A program made the position numbers and the translations under genes. Below the pieces are notes generated by a model that was given only the letters and a program-made list of their open reading frames with translations, was not told the origin of the DNA and did not search any database. Shown piece after piece: positions 34,081 to 61,955 of a stretch of 64,000 bases of DNA (positions are counted from its first letter, which is position 1; every line of letters starts with the position of its first letter). Source of the stretch: Hyperoodon ampullatus (taxonomy: Eukaryota > Chordata > Mammalia > Artiodactyla > Ziphiidae); the NCBI GenBank assembly GCA_949752795.1, contig OX457057.1, positions 5,880,632 to 5,944,631 on the forward strand, in the 5' to 3' direction.

Positions 34081-34811
34081 AAAGCTGCCGGAATTTGCGT
34101 GCATAGAATCCCACCAGCCGGGAGCTAGTTAATCCTGTGTGTGTTAGCATCGTTTTACCAAGATCAGTTCACGGAAGACAAACTGCGGAAAGAGAATAGG
34201 CTAAAAACTGTTCAGACCCTGGCTTAGCAGCCGTCGTTTACAACGGCGTTTGCTAAGTGCAAAGAGAGAATCTAGCTGCATTGAGCGTAGTGAGGGGGAA
34301 TTACCATTTTTCTCCGTTATTAAAAAAAAAAAAGTGTGTTCAGATATTTAGCACTGTTAACCTCCCCCGAATTTTTAGTGCAGTTATTGGAACTAAAAAA
34401 AAAAATCCCCTCCAAAAATCTCAGGAGCTAATTGCTAAAGAGTGTATTTCGTTTCTCACCCAGGTAATTAAGTTTAGTCGTTTCTCTGTGAAATAGTACT
34501 TGAAAAAAGACGACTTTGTACCTCCCCCGCATCGTGTGAAATGAAAGACCCATGTACTTGTGTCTTGGAAATTTTCATTTGCAATATATTATTAGAAATT
34601 GGATTTTTAAAAACATGATAAAGGAAAATCTAAACAATACCAGCGTGTTGGCAACCTTACTGTGTTTTCATCTCAAAAAACATCAGTTGAAATGCTGTGA
34701 AAACCAGTGTTAATCTAAAATGCATTTTTCATGTTCAGTTGTGTTTGTGTATCAAAACCTTTTCCTTAGGAGGCACTTAGTTACTCTCCTTTAAAATGTT
34801 CCTAAAATTGA

Positions 34812-49508
<14,697 letters not shown>

Positions 49509-49720
49509 AGCAGAGAGGTTTGCTGATGGGTAATCCGTCCTCACCATGTTCGCTTTAAACAAAAGAAGGGGGATTACTGTGCAGAGGCGCCGTCATCACC
49601 ATCCCCCCTCAAGTGTGGCTGTGACGCGACAGCTGCACAGAGATTCCTCAGCCTGCACTTGTGTCCCCACATTTCTGAACCTTGATTGCAGAATAAATGG
49701 GGCGTTTAGCAAAACTACTG
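49509..49720 (+). terminator. PARK7: PARK7 3' UTR and polyadenylation signal
   Basis: AATAAA at 49692-49697, 184 bases after the stop, is the likely signal, with cleavage expected near 49712-49720. A second AATAAA at 49818-49823 could give a longer form. Confidence 0.8.
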
Positions 49721-51656
49721 ATGGTTCCTTCTTTTACTTCTGGTCTCTGTTTTCTTGTGTGAAACCAAGTGATTATCAGCTTCGTTTGCAGCTCTTAGCT
49801 ATTGATACAGCTGCTGAAATAAATGAATAGGAAACGCATTTTACACAGCAGGGAGGAAAAGCGTAAAACAGAGATTGAAAAGGCTTGTGAGGGTTGTGAC
49901 TTCTCTCCCGTTCATTCACTGTATCTCTAATGTGCGACTAAAAAATACCAGCGAGGTTGGCTGCACTGGTGAACTTTTGTAGCTGATCCCTCGTCGCCCG
50001 TTGCAGAGAGAGTCCTGAGATGGAATTGAAAACTTCCCAAGGCTGGCCTAGCCTGCCCTCCCTTCCTTGGATAACAGTACCTGGCTGTTTCACCCTGCGA
50101 GCCGCCCGGCTCCCATGTGCAGTGGGTGGGATGCACACCTGGGCTGGGCACACAGCCCAGGCCCAACCAGTCAAAGCCTGACACACCCTGACCCAGGTGG
50201 GACCGTCAGCCAGTGGGATTCAGTGCCGGGGCCTGTGCCCTGCCCGCTGGGGTTCTCTGCTGGGTGGTCAGGAGGGCCGGCAGTGAACCTGGAGGAAAAG
50301 GCCGGGCCGAACGTGGCTCCAACACGACAGGCGGAAAGCTCAGAACGCGCTTGACCCAAGATCCATCTGCACCCGAAGCAGGCAACACCTGGACTTGCGA
50401 ACAGAAGCCAACAAATTCCCTTGGCTTTTTTGTTAAACCATTTGTAAGTGACTGATGGGACACAAAGGAACGAGGTGGTGGGCAGGCTCCTGAGGGTGGA
50501 GGACTGAGCCGCCGAGTAAAACTGCCGAACCACCAGTGGGCTTTGCTGCCTGTCCACCCACCCACCCACCGCCCCCTCCCCCGTCTCTCCTTCCCCCCTC
50601 CCTCCTGGCCTTTTAGATGTGTGGCTGTGAGGTTTCTGTCACAACTACTCAGCTCTGTCCTAGTAGCACAAAAGCAGCCACAGCCACTCCACCAGGCAGG
50701 CAGGATGGCCGTGCAGCAAAACCTTTATCAAACCAGGCAGCAGTGGGGATTGGACCCTCGGGCTGCAGTTTGCCTACCCCTGAACCGGAAGGCAAGGCAG
50801 ATGTTACTGATGAAAAATGCAAAGGAAATTGCAGGTTCTGATAAGCACTGATGATGTAAAGAGGATGCCGGGGAGAGAACAGGAGACACTGCATGAGGGC
50901 TGGGGGGCCTCTGAGGTGAGGTCAGGTTTGCCCCTGCAGCAGCTGTTGGCTGTGCTGGACCTGCTCTGTGCCCAGCCCATTCCTGGTGCTGCAAGAGCCA
51001 TTGGGAGACACAGTCTGTCCTCTTAGAGCTAATATGTGGGATTGGGAGAGAGGAAAACATCTACGTTCTATGACGAGAAGCAAGGTAAGGGGGCAGTGAT
51101 GGGCCCGCAGGGTGTATGTAGGAGACCTCTGTGAAAAGGGACCTGAGGGGAAACCTGGAGAGATCCGGTGTTGAGTAAGGCAGGTCTGCTGAGGGCATTC
51201 CAGGAAGAAGAAACAGGAAGAGCAAAGGCCCTGGGGCAGGAGCACTGGGGTGTGGAGGGTGGCTGGCTGGGGGTGGGGTTGGAGAGCTAGCTGTCACCTA
51301 GGTGGGGAGCCCTGGAGGAGGACCCTGATCTTTCTCGGTTCAGAGGTTCTCTGTTGAGAGGGGGCCCCATGGGGAGCAAGGGGGAGGAACCCAGAGGGGG
51401 GCGCCCACGTGGGTGAGAAGGCCATTCCCACCTTTCCGACTAGAACACAAGGTCCAATGGAGATTTTCTGTCCTGAGCTGGAGAAGGAGCCCTTGGGGTA
51501 GGAGGAGTGAATTTGGAGTGCAGATTGATGAATTCAAGAGGTCTATAAAATATACTTTGAATAAAGAAAGAAAAACTCAAAACCTGTTACTTTGAAAGTC
51601 CCAATTTACTGACGTTTAAGTAATTCACTGTTAAGAGTGAACAGTAAAAACTCCTG
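49721..51656. other. Intergenic sequence downstream of PARK7
   Basis: Moderately GC-rich, mostly unassigned. No exon with conserved coding text found. Several open frames overlap on both strands and show no family resemblance. Confidence 0.4.
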
Positions 51657-51775
51657 CGTGACTTCCCTAGCGGTTAGGACCCTGCGCTTCCACTGCAGGG
51701 GGTGCAGGTTCGATCCCTGGCCGGGGAACTGAGATCCCGCATGCTGCGCGGCCAAAAAATAAAAATTAAGAAAAA
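51657..51775 (+). mobile_element. Short tRNA-derived SINE
   Basis: 'gacttccctagcggttagg' to 'catgctgcgcggccaaaa', then an A-rich tail. Confidence 0.88.
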
Positions 51776-54440
51776 GAAAAAGAGACAGACTAATTATTTG
51801 GTTTAAAAAAAAGAAGACTCTCACAAGTCATGGCGTATCTTACCAGCAGCCCCTACCTCTGATTAAGCTCCCTGGAATTTGAGTGACCTGCAGGAAGGGA
51901 ACTATTTAAGAGATTAGCTCTTTGAATTTTGGTGCCCTTGGGGCGGCAGGAAAAGGTGATTCCAGATGGACAAAAAGGAAAGAGCATTTTTAAGAGACTC
52001 AGTTTATCAGACTCCAGGCGATATAGCGAAGATTTTTTCTTCCCCCGACAGTGTTTGGGGCAGGGGCTCCAGGACCTGCTTTATCTAAACCGTAGGCCTT
52101 TTCTGGCCAGGTCAAGAATTGCTGGCTTTAGGCGTATCGATAGCATCTGAAAACCTCCACCCTCTTAATCTGCTGGCTTCTTTCCTATGCTAAACACACC
52201 TGCTCTCTTCCTTCTAGGAAGCAGGGGGCAGGGGGTGCGGGGCAGTGGTGCCGACAAAGAGAACTTGGGAACTGAAGGAGGGGGGAGGCTGGCTACATTT
52301 CAAAGTGACCTGGACTTGGAGTTTAAGTGTGTGGCCTATCCAGCTAGACGGGCCTCCTCAGCCAGGGGTCACCCCACTTTGGGCATCATTTCCTTCACTC
52401 TCACCTTTGCGACAGTAGCTGTGGCTTCTGGAGCTCCGGTGTCTGCCCAAGGCCGCTTGCAGAGTTAGGGAGGAGATGGGGTCTGGAAATCAAATCTCTT
52501 ACCCGGAGCCCAGCCCGGGTGAGCAGCTCCGGGCCGTGGCTTTCCCGGCACTGGGCAGAGGTGGCCAGGCTCGGATCCCGAGGCCCTGGTCACTGTTGCC
52601 CCAGGGAAGCGACAGCCAAACTGCTCTTCCAAAGAGTTAGTGATTGTGACTGGTGTCTGGTGAAAGCCTGATGAATAAACGAAGGAGGGGCGGACCAAGC
52701 CTCCAGCTGGGTGGCTAACCTTCCACACTGGATGCAGACAGAGTCATTACATACGTCACTGTTCTGCACCTTGCTTTTTCACTGATTGTATTTTAGAGAA
52801 CCTTTTCTCTGCCAGCATGCGGAGATTTACGTGCTGGCTACATCATGCAACTCAGTTCTCCCAACGTCCTGACAAAGTGGCCGCTGGCATCCGTTGTAAA
52901 AAGAAGAGAAAACTGTAGTCTCTCGGTCCTGTGCTGTAGGGTTGTCTGAAGATCAGAGGCAGCCATGAAGAGGGAAGTACATTTCTTAAACTGTGAAACA
53001 TTAGATGAAAAGTATGATTTTAGTGTAGCCGACTCTATCGTCTTAGAGTCTGGTTGTGTGTTCTATATTCTAGGCTGTTGCTTCCCTAAGGAATGAGGAG
53101 AACATTCAATTTTCCTGAGCAATCATCTCATAGTTTTGCTTTTTTTAAAAAAAAACTCCCTGCCTTTGCTCTTGGTCAGGGGACCTGGGTGCCCGAGGAG
53201 CAGCAGTGGGTCAGGGCCACTGACATACCTGCCACAGCATCTCCCCTGGCGTGTGAGGTCAGAGTCAGTGAGGTGCGCAGGAAGGGGCTGAGGAATATCT
53301 GGGCGGGACATACCCTGCTGGCTCCTAGCGTGGGATCCTGGAGCGAGCCCCTCCCCGCAGACCCCAGCTCCAGCCTCAAGGCACCCAGGGCCAGAGGGCC
53401 AGGGCTCTCATGAGGCCAGGCGCTGCGTCAGGATTGCCATCACCATCATTATCACCATCACCATCAGCATCACCATCTCTGCTTCCTGCAGCCCGCAGGG
53501 GCTGTTTCAGGTTCCCCAAGTCCTGGGCCAGCTGCTATCCATCGTCAGATCAGATGCGATCCCCGCTCCGGGCCTCACAACTCAGCTGCTTTATTTTGCT
53601 TTTTCAATTCTGCGTGTGATCACATTCTCGGGTTTTCTCTTTTAAAAAGTTTTTTTTTGTTGTTTTGTTTTTGAATTTAGCCTGCTCTTCGAGATTTTTC
53701 CTTGGCTTAAAAATAACATTAGAGTGGAAAGTTCATTGTCTTAGAAAAGAAAGTTGTGGGTAACAGAGGAGCCATATGCAGACACAGACCTTGGGTTGGT
53801 GGTGACGGAATACCAGGCACCGCCTTGCAAGAGCCACCAGGATCAGGACGCTGGGCCTCGGTCGATGTCACAGCTTTGCTTGAGAGGTTTTCTTAAAAGC
53901 CAAGCAAAAGTGAGTATGCCGTAAAGGTGTGTTTGGCTCAGATTTCTTTGTTCAAGGGAGAATAATATTTCACAGAGTTTACTGAAGAGCGAGTTGTGCT
54001 TTGTTTTAAAAGACACATGGAATGTAGCTGGTGTCAGTCCTGAATTCCTGCGTCCTGAGGGCTTGTCCCTCCAGCCCCTACCCCACTCCGGACTGTTGGG
54101 GGGAGGTCTTGGGGCCCACCAGCCTTGAGCCTCAGGCCCCCAACGTGATGTGTGGTCAGTTACACAAAAAGCAGTCTCTCTCCATTAACCTTGCTGAATG
54201 CCTAGCCCTGGGGATGTAGGGAGATAAGGTGGCAGTCTTGTTAGGGATAACTTGCCAGGTGAGAGGCAGGTAAAGGATGATGATGCAGAAACAGATAGTC
54301 ATGCCTTAGAGCCTTAGACCATCCCCTTGGTTTGCCTTAAGCAGTGAATCAATGCGGGAATAATGGACAAGTTTGCAAGCAGAAATGAACTCACCCTCTT
54401 TTTTAATACTTGGTTATGCTTCTCCTTCCATCATCCAAAA
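51776..54440. other. Intergenic sequence
   Basis: Unassigned apart from a CAT/CAC simple repeat at 53430-53477. No gene found. Confidence 0.4.
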
Positions 54441-55640
54441 ATGACGGGACGCTCAGCCTACTTAACGACAGAGTAAATTGCCTCTGGATTGTGGATAATA
54501 CTATGTCATTAGTCCATCAGACATCTAGCTCAGTGCCACCTGAGTCTTCAAGCACTTTTTAAAAAATTTAATTATACTGCATTCCACAATTTATCCATTG
54601 TATTACTAATGAGCATTTGGGCCCTTTCCAGTCTCCCAGCGTTTTGCTCGCATCTCCTGATGCATATGGGCAAGAGTCTCTCCAGGGTAGACATTTTGTT
54701 AAGGACCACTTATTTTAGTATTTGCTTTTTTGTTTCATGGACCCCTTTGGTACAGTAGTGAAGTCTTGGATGACTTCTTAGAATAACATTTTAAAATACA
54801 TTGGATTACAAGGGAAACCAATCGTATTGGAATATAGTTTTCAAAATGTTAAAAGTACAAATTTGTGATAAAGCAATACATGTCCTCCTACCATTAAATG
54901 GTCATATTTAGCCATCGGTCTAACAACGACCATAATTTTGAAGTTGTGGTGACCATAAACGGTATTTTGAGATATCTGCAACAAATTCAATGTGATACAC
55001 AAAATCTGTATTCCCTTGGTTGGTACAAGTCACAGGTACAGTACTAGTAACACAAAGGTTTGGTTCCTAATGGAAGGAAATAACAAGTTTCAGTTAGAGA
55101 TTAGTGACAACACAGACATACTTTTTTTTTCTCATTCGAGTACACAGACGCCCCATCTAACCATGTGCCCCAGGTTAAGAAGTCTTGCACTAGGACACGC
55201 TAAGCCACTTCCCAAACAGTTCTGTCAATTTATTCTCCACGAGCGGGGAATAAGAATGACTGTTGCCTCATGTCCTGTCACCATTAGCTATTGTCCAACT
55301 CTTAAGTTATTGCTAATTTGGTGGGTATGAAATGGTATCTCCTTGAGGCTTTAATTTGCATTTTCCTGGTAACTCAGGAAGCATTTTTCTTATGGCTTCT
55401 TCTGTGTAATGACTCTCTTTTGCTCATTTTCCTGTTGGGTTTTCGTCTTTTTGATTTGTAGGAATTTTTTATACATTCTGAATATTAATCACAATCATTT
55501 ATATGAGAAGAAATTGGGAGAAATGAGTGAACTGCTTTTGATTTTAGCTTAAGTAAAGAAGAAAAAAAAACCCTGTTATTTATTTGTTTTGCAAATATCT
55601 TCTGGATTGTGGCTTGCCTTTTCACTTGTTTTTTTTAAAG
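54441..55640 (-). mobile_element. Old L1-like sequence, reverse
   Basis: 'tttgatttgtaggaattttt' and 'gagcatttgggccctttcc' resemble reverse L1 3' text. Heavily decayed, limits approximate. Confidence 0.45.
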
Positions 55641-56075
55641 ATTTTTTTTTAAATGAATTATAGTTGGTTTACAATGTTCTGTTAGCTTCAGGCATACAGC
55701 AAAGTGATTCAGTTATATATATCAGACTCTTTTCCTTTATAGGTTACTACAAGATATTGAATATAGTTCCCTGTGCTATATAATAGGTCCTTATTGTTAA
55801 TCTATTTTATATATAGTAGTTTGTATCTGTTCATCTCAAACTCCCCCTTTGGTAACCATAAGATTGTTTTCTATGCCTGTGAGTCTCTTTCTGTTTCGTA
55901 AATAAGTTCATTTGTATCATTTTTTAGTTTCCACATATAAATGAGATCATATGATATTTGTCTTTCTCTGACTTACTTCACTTGGTGTGGTGATCTCTAC
56001 GTCCATCCATGTTGCTGCAAATGGCATTATTTCATTCTTTTTTTAATGGCTGAGTAGCCTTTTCTTTCTTTATGG
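55641..56075 (-). mobile_element. L1 3' end, reverse
   Basis: 'aattatagttggtttacaat', 'gcatacagcaaagtgattc', 'agttccctgtgctatataat', 'catccatgttgctgcaaatg'. Confidence 0.8.
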
Positions 56076-57239
56076 CATCTCTGATAAACAGAAATTCTTA
56101 ATTTTAGTCTAGTAGAATCTCAATGTTTGTCTTTATAGTTTGTGCTAAATTCTTTTCTATCTCAAGATTGTAAAGATGTCCACTTGTATTGTCTACTAAG
56201 TTTTTTTACAGTTTTGCATTCCGCCTGTAAGCCCTTAAGCCATCTGGAATTAACTTTGTGTATGTGCGAGGTATGGATCTGACTTCTCTTTGTTCCAAAT
56301 GGTTAATTAGTTGTCCCAGCACCAGGTGGTGAATGGCCCATCTTTTCCCCACGAATCTGCAATTCCAGTTCTGTCCTAACTCAGATTTCCATAGCGTTTA
56401 TCTTTGTTTAGGGGCTCTATTCTCTTTCATCAATCCATTAGTCTGTGTCTGCATCAGCACCACACAGGCTAATTTCTTTACCTGGTGGAGGTAATTCTCC
56501 CAACTCCTTCAGAAGTACCTTGGCAGTTCATAGCCTTGGCTCTTCCAGATAAATGTTAGAATCAGCTTATCACGTCTCACAAAACATACTGCTGGGATTT
56601 TTTGATTTTTCAAGTTTTGATTGAATTTGTAGAGCAATTTAGGGAAAGTTGATGTCTTTCTGATGTTGATCCTTCTTAACTAAGAACAGAGTATACTCTC
56701 TACCCTTTTGTGTCTTCTTTAATATCTGTCTTTAATAAACTTCTCTGATTTCTCTGTCAAGAGCTTGCGCATCTTTTGTTGGATTCTTTAAATCCTTCTC
56801 CCTCCCCTTCCCCCTCCCCCCTTCTTCTTTTTCCTCCTCTCTTTTTTCCTTTCTTTCTTTTTCTCTTTCTTTCTTCTGATATGTAAATACCTTTGAAAAA
56901 ATGTTTTCAGATTGTTGCTGGTATATAGAAATGCAGATACTTTTACATATTGATCATGTACTCAGGCTTTTAAACTCTCTTATTCTAATATAACTAGCTA
57001 TAAATAATTAGCTATAAATTATACAGAATTTTTTATGTAGACATTCACATCATCAGCAAAGAATGACAATTTATTTCTCTTTCCAGCCCTTAGACGTTTG
57101 GCTTTATCTTGCCATTCTGTCCTGGTTAGGATCTGAATTTAGTAAAATTCTAAATTCAGGTGATCACAATAGCCCTCTTAGGTGGTACTGGATTTTAAAG
57201 GGAATGAAATAGAACAGTTACTGTAGAGTTCTTTTGTTA

Positions 57240-57780
57240 TTGTTATGTTGTTATTAGGTTTCTATTGTTGCAACAAATTACCACAATTTTAGTGGTTTAA
57301 CAACACAAGTATATTATCTTACAGTTCTGAAGGTCAGACCTCTGACAGTGGTCTCACTGGGCTAAAATCAAGGTGTGGGCCGGTGTGCGTTTCCTTCCGG
57401 AAACGCTAACAGAGAATCTATCTCTTTGCCTTTTCCAGCTTCTAGAGGCCCCCTGCGGTCCTAGACTCATGACCCAGTCCTCCATCCTCAAAGCCAGCAG
57501 CACAGCATCTCTCTGACTGTTCTTCTGTGGTCACATGGCCCTCTCTGACTGCAGCCAGCAAAGTTTCTCCACTTTTAAGGATTTGTATGACTGGTTTGGG
57601 CCCCATTGGGATGACCCCAAATTCTCTCTCATTTTGAGGTCCTGAGCCTTAATCATACCTTCAGAGTCTCTTTTGCCATTAATGGTAACCTATAGGTTCT
57701 GGAGATCAGAACAGGGACATCTTTAGGGGAGGGGAGATGGTGGGTGGGAGCATTATTCTGCCTGCCGTCATCATATTCTT
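57240..57780 (+). repeat. Ancient interspersed repeat
   Basis: 'gcaacaaattaccacaattt', 'ttacagttctgaaggtcag', 'gccttttccagcttctagag' is a familiar mammalian repeat text that I cannot name with confidence. Confidence 0.55.
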
Positions 57781-58787
57781 TATTAGGTAAGGAATACACT
57801 TCCATTCTTTGCGTGCTAAATTTGTGTCATGAATGGATGTTGAAATTTATTAAATGCTTTTCCCACAGCAGTTGAGATCATTAAAGGTTTTTGCCCTTTG
57901 ATCTGTTAATGTGGTGAATTAAATGAGTAGATTTTCTAATCTACTAATCTCTTGCATGCCTGAGATAAACCCAATTTAGTCATCATGTTTTATCTTTTTT
58001 ATGCATTACCAGATTCTGTTTGCTAAGTATTTATTTTAGGATTTTTTTTTTGCATCTCACGTGTAAGGTTGAACTGGAAGTTTCCTTTCTTGTACAATTT
58101 TGGTATCAAGTTTGTGCTTAGGTCATAATTTGAGTTGGGGAATATCTGCCCCCCACCCCCATTTTTTTCTTTTCTATAGAATCATTTGTGAAGGATTAAA
58201 ATTATATATTCTTTGAATGTTTGATGAAATTTCCCTCTAAATCAATCTAGACCCAGTGTTTTCTTTGTGGTGAGATTTCTGTTTTAACTGAGCTGAAATT
58301 CATATAACATAATATTAACCATTTTAGAGCATGGAATTACTGGGTTTTCTATGGGTTCAGTCATTCCACGTTTAACTGCTTGAGGAACCACCATTCAAAT
58401 TCTTTGCAGGCAATAGGATTAGTCAGGTTCTTTTATCTTCCTGAGATGGTTTTGGTAAGATGTATTTGTCTAGGACTTTATCTTCATTACCTAAGTTTTC
58501 AAATTTATTGGCATAAACTGGTTTATAATCTCTTAGAATGTTTTTAATCTTGGCAACCACCTGGAATCGTGTCCCTCTTTTCATTCTTACTATTGTTTAT
58601 TTGTTCTTTCTCCTTTTATTTTCTTTGATTAATAATCATGCAAGGGATTTGTCTATTTAATTAGCCTTTTCAAAGAATCAACTTTTGGCTTTGATAATAT
58701 TTTCTATTTTACATTTTCCCTACTTTTCAGAAATTTCTTACTCTTTCCAGACTTTTCAACCTCTAAACTTGGATGCTTGGCTCCTTA

Positions 58788-58997
58788 CTTTTTTTTGTTG
58801 TTTTTTGCGGTACGCGGGCCTCTCACTGTTGTGGCCTCTCCCGTTGCGGAGCACAGGCTCCGGACGCGCAGGCTCAGCGGCCATGGCTCACGGGCCCAGC
58901 CGCTCCGCGGCATGTGGGGTCTTCCCGGACCGGGGCACGAACCCGCGTCCCCTGCATCGGCAGGCGGACTCTCAACCACTGCGCCACCAGGGAAGCC
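58788..58997 (-). mobile_element. CHR-type SINE with perfect 12-bp target-site duplication
   Basis: Reverse full copy. cttggctcctta at 58776-58787 and 58998-59009. Confidence 0.95.
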
Positions 58998-59284
58998 CTT
59001 GGCTCCTTAATTTTGAGATTTTCTTCTTTTCTAATATAAACATTCAAGGCTCTACTTTTTTTTTTTTAATATATATATTGATGTCAGTTTGTGTTAGCAT
59101 TTGGTTCTGATTATTTCCTAGAGCATGCATCTTTTTTTCAGTTTATCTAGCTATATTTTTGCTATTGATTTCTAACTTAATTGTAACGTGGTCAGAGAGC
59201 CTGGTCTGTAGGGTAACAGTCGTTTGAATTTTGTTGAACCTTACCATTTGGTCAGTTTTGTAAATATTTCATGTGTGATGGAGA

Positions 59285-60085
59285 AGAATGGGTCTTCTCA
59301 CGCCCATCAGAATGGCTAAGATGAAGAAAGTAGGGTAGTATTGAGCATGCATGATGGGGGAGCACCTGGAACGCTCGTATGCTGCTGGTGGGAATACAAA
59401 TTGCTACAACCATTTGGGAAAATTTTTTGGCAGTATCTGCATAATAACTAAATATAAGCTCAACCTACTCAGCAGAAATGTGTACACATGATCATCGAAA
59501 GACATGTCCAAGAATGTTCATCTCAGCATCATTTGTGTTCGCTGTGAGGAGGAAACTATCTAAACGTCCACCAGTGAAACAAGAGATAAACATCTTGTGG
59601 TTTATTCATATAATGGAAGAACAGAGAAGACATTTCTACATGCTTAAATCTCACAAACATAATATTGAGCAAAAGAGATACAAAGGAGTACTACTATATG
59701 ATTCCATTTATATAAAGTAAAAAGGGGCAAAATTAATCTGTAGTGTTAGAAGTCAGGACGGTGGTTACCTATAGCATGGTTTGTGACTGGGCGTAGGGCA
59801 GAGCAGCAAGAAGGGGGTCTGGGCTGCTGTAAGTTTCCATTTCCTGATTTAATCCAAGTCCTGGATCTGCAGTGTGTCCACTTTGTGAGAAATCGTTGAG
59901 TCATATACTTTTGATCTGTGTACTCTTCTCTATGTATGTTCTCATTCAGTTAAAAGTTTAGTTTAAAAATGTCTATTCTTGGGAAAGAATCTGAAAAAGA
60001 ATATATATATATATATATATATTCTTGATAACTGCTGTACACCTGAAACATTGTAAATCAACTCTACTTCAATAAAAAAATCTAT
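59285..60085 (+). mobile_element. L1-like 3' fragment, forward
   Basis: 'ggtgggaatacaaattgct', 'catataatggaagaacagag', 'attccatttatataaagtaa', ending with an (AT)n run at 60001-60022 and 'cctgaaacattgtaaatcaa'. Confidence 0.6.
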
Positions 60086-60164
60086 TCTTTAATTGCTGGG
60101 TGCAATGTTTATATATTCATTAAAACAAGTGTGTTAACTGTGCTAGTCAAATCTTCTCTGTCCT

Positions 60165-60373
60165 GGGCTTCTCTGGTGGCGCAGTGGTTGAGAGTCTGCC
60201 TGCCGATGCAGGGGACCCGGGTTCGTGCCCCGGTCCGGGAAGATCCCACATGCGGCGGAGCGCCTGGGCCCATGAGCCATGGCCGCTGAGCATGAGCCTC
60301 CGGAGCCTGTGCTCTGCAACGGGAGAGGCCACAACAGTGAGAGGCCGCGGACCGCAAAAAAAAAACAAAAAAA
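60165..60373 (+). mobile_element. CHR-type SINE with perfect 12-bp target-site duplication
   Basis: cttctctgtcct at 60153-60164 and 60374-60385. The copy is slightly shortened in its head-distal part. Confidence 0.94.
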
Positions 60374-60786
60374 CTTCTCTGTCCTTACCTATTTCTTATA
60401 TGCTTGATATGTCAGTTACTAAGAGAAGTGTGTTCAACTTTCCCACTGTAATGGTGGCTTTGTCAGTTTCTTCTCATAGATGTGTAAATATTTGCCTTAT
60501 ATATCTTGAGGCTATATTATTAGATGCATATAGGTTCAGAATTGTTATCTCCTCCTGGTAAACTGAATTTTTAAAAAATCACTGTGTAGTAGTCCTCTTT
60601 ATTGCTTTTTGCTTTAATGTCTATTTTGTCTGATGTTTAATAAGCTGTTTCAGCTTTCTCTTGGCCACTACTTTGTGGTTTACCTTTTTCTATATTTTCA
60701 AATTTTTAGTGTCCTTATGTTTTGGAAGCACTTCTTGTGAATAGCATAGAGAAGAATTATTTTTTAAAAAATCTGGCCCAACAGTG

Positions 60787-60897
60787 TTTTTTTTTTTTTG
60801 GCCACACCACGTGGCATGCAGGATCTTAGTTCCCGGAACCCACGCCCCCTGCAGTGGAAGTGCGGAGTCTCAACCACTAGACCACCAGGGAGGTCCC
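60787..60897 (-). mobile_element. Short tRNA-derived SINE, reverse
   Basis: T-run, 'ccacaccacgtggcatgcag' to 'accaccagggaggtcccc'. Flanks caacagtgtttt and caacaatgtttt form an imperfect duplication. Confidence 0.88.
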
Positions 60898-61424
60898 CAA
60901 CAATGTTTTCTTTTAACTAGCATTTTTCTTCTGACTCCCATTGTTGCAGCTGAGAATTTAGTCATCTAATTGCTATTCCTTTGTAGGTGATTTTTTTTTT
61001 CTCCTGCTTTGGCTGCTTCTAAAACTTTTCCTTTCCTCTGGTGTTTTGCACTGCAAATCCATGATTTGTGGATTTATTTCCTTCCTTCCTTCTTTCCTTT
61101 TAATCTGCTGGGATTTATTAGAATTTCTGGATTTGAGCCTTGGTATATTTCAACAATTCTGGCAAATTCTCATCCATTATCTTTTCAAATATTGCTTCTT
61201 CCTCATTCCCTCTTGTTTCTCCTTCCAGATAATGTAATTTACCTCCTTTTATTATATGTTTCATATCTCTTGACCTCTCTTTTTCCATCTTTTTGTCTTT
61301 TGGTACTGCATTCTGTATAAGTTTCTTCAGGTCTGTCATTTAGTTCATTAATTCTCAGCTGTGTCCAACCTGGTGGCTGACATGTCCTTTGAATTATTAA
61401 TTTTAATTGTTACATATTAATTTT

Positions 61425-61623
61425 TTAATATGAGAGGCTGGGGCCTCTCACTGTTGTGGCCTCTCCTGTTGTGGAGCACAGGCTCCGGACGTGCAGGCTC
61501 AGCGGCCATGGCTCACGGGCCCAGCTGCTCCGCGGCATGTGGGATCTTCCCGGACCAGGGCACGAACCTGTATCCCCCGCATCAGCAGGCGGACTCTCAA
61601 CCACTGCGCCACCAGGGAAGCCG
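61425..61623 (-). mobile_element. CHR-type SINE with perfect 17-bp target-site duplication
   Basis: tgttacatattaatttt at 61408-61424 and 61624-61640. The A-tail equivalent is short and degraded. Confidence 0.94.
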
Positions 61624-61739
61624 TGTTACATATTAATTTTACTTTAAAATGTTTTATTCTTTTTCAGATCTATTTGTTCTATGCACATGTTTATTTATTT
61701 AAATATACCAAACATATGTTCTTTATGTTTTCTTTTAAT

Positions 61740-61955
61740 TTTTATTTTATATTGGAGTATAGTTGGTTAACAATGTTGTGTTAGTTTCAGGTGTACAGCA
61801 AAGTGATTCAGTTACACATATATATGTAACTATTCTTTTTCAAATTCTTTTCCCACTTAGGTTGTTACAGAGTATTGAGCAGAGTTCCCTGTGCTATACA
61901 GTAGATCCTCACTGGTTATCTATTTTAAATATAGCAGTGTGTGTCTGATAATTCT
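61740..61955 (-). mobile_element. L1 3' end, reverse
   Basis: 'ggagtatagttggttaacaa', 'ttcaggtgtacagcaaagtg', 'agttccctgtgctatacagt'. Confidence 0.8.

Larger units (their letters stand above)
56076..59280 (-). mobile_element. Old L1, reverse, interrupted by later insertions
   Basis: 'gaaattcttaattttagtct' (3' UTR side) through to 'gaatcaacttttggctttga' at about 58675, which is reverse ORF2 text. Interrupted by 57240-57780 and by the SINE at 58788. Pyrimidine-rich simple repeat at 56790-56885. Confidence 0.65.
60086..61330 (-). mobile_element. Old L1 ORF2-region fragment, reverse
   Basis: 'gtgttcaactttcccactg' at about 60430 and 'gctgggatttattagaattt' at about 61110 read as reverse LINE text. 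Interrupted by SINEs at 60165 and 60786. Confidence 0.5.

Noticed and set aside
50171..50569. Overlapping 119-132-codon antisense frames downstream of PARK7 as a new gene
   Set aside because: Several frames are open on both strands at once in moderately GC-rich DNA. There are no promoter, splice or domain signs.
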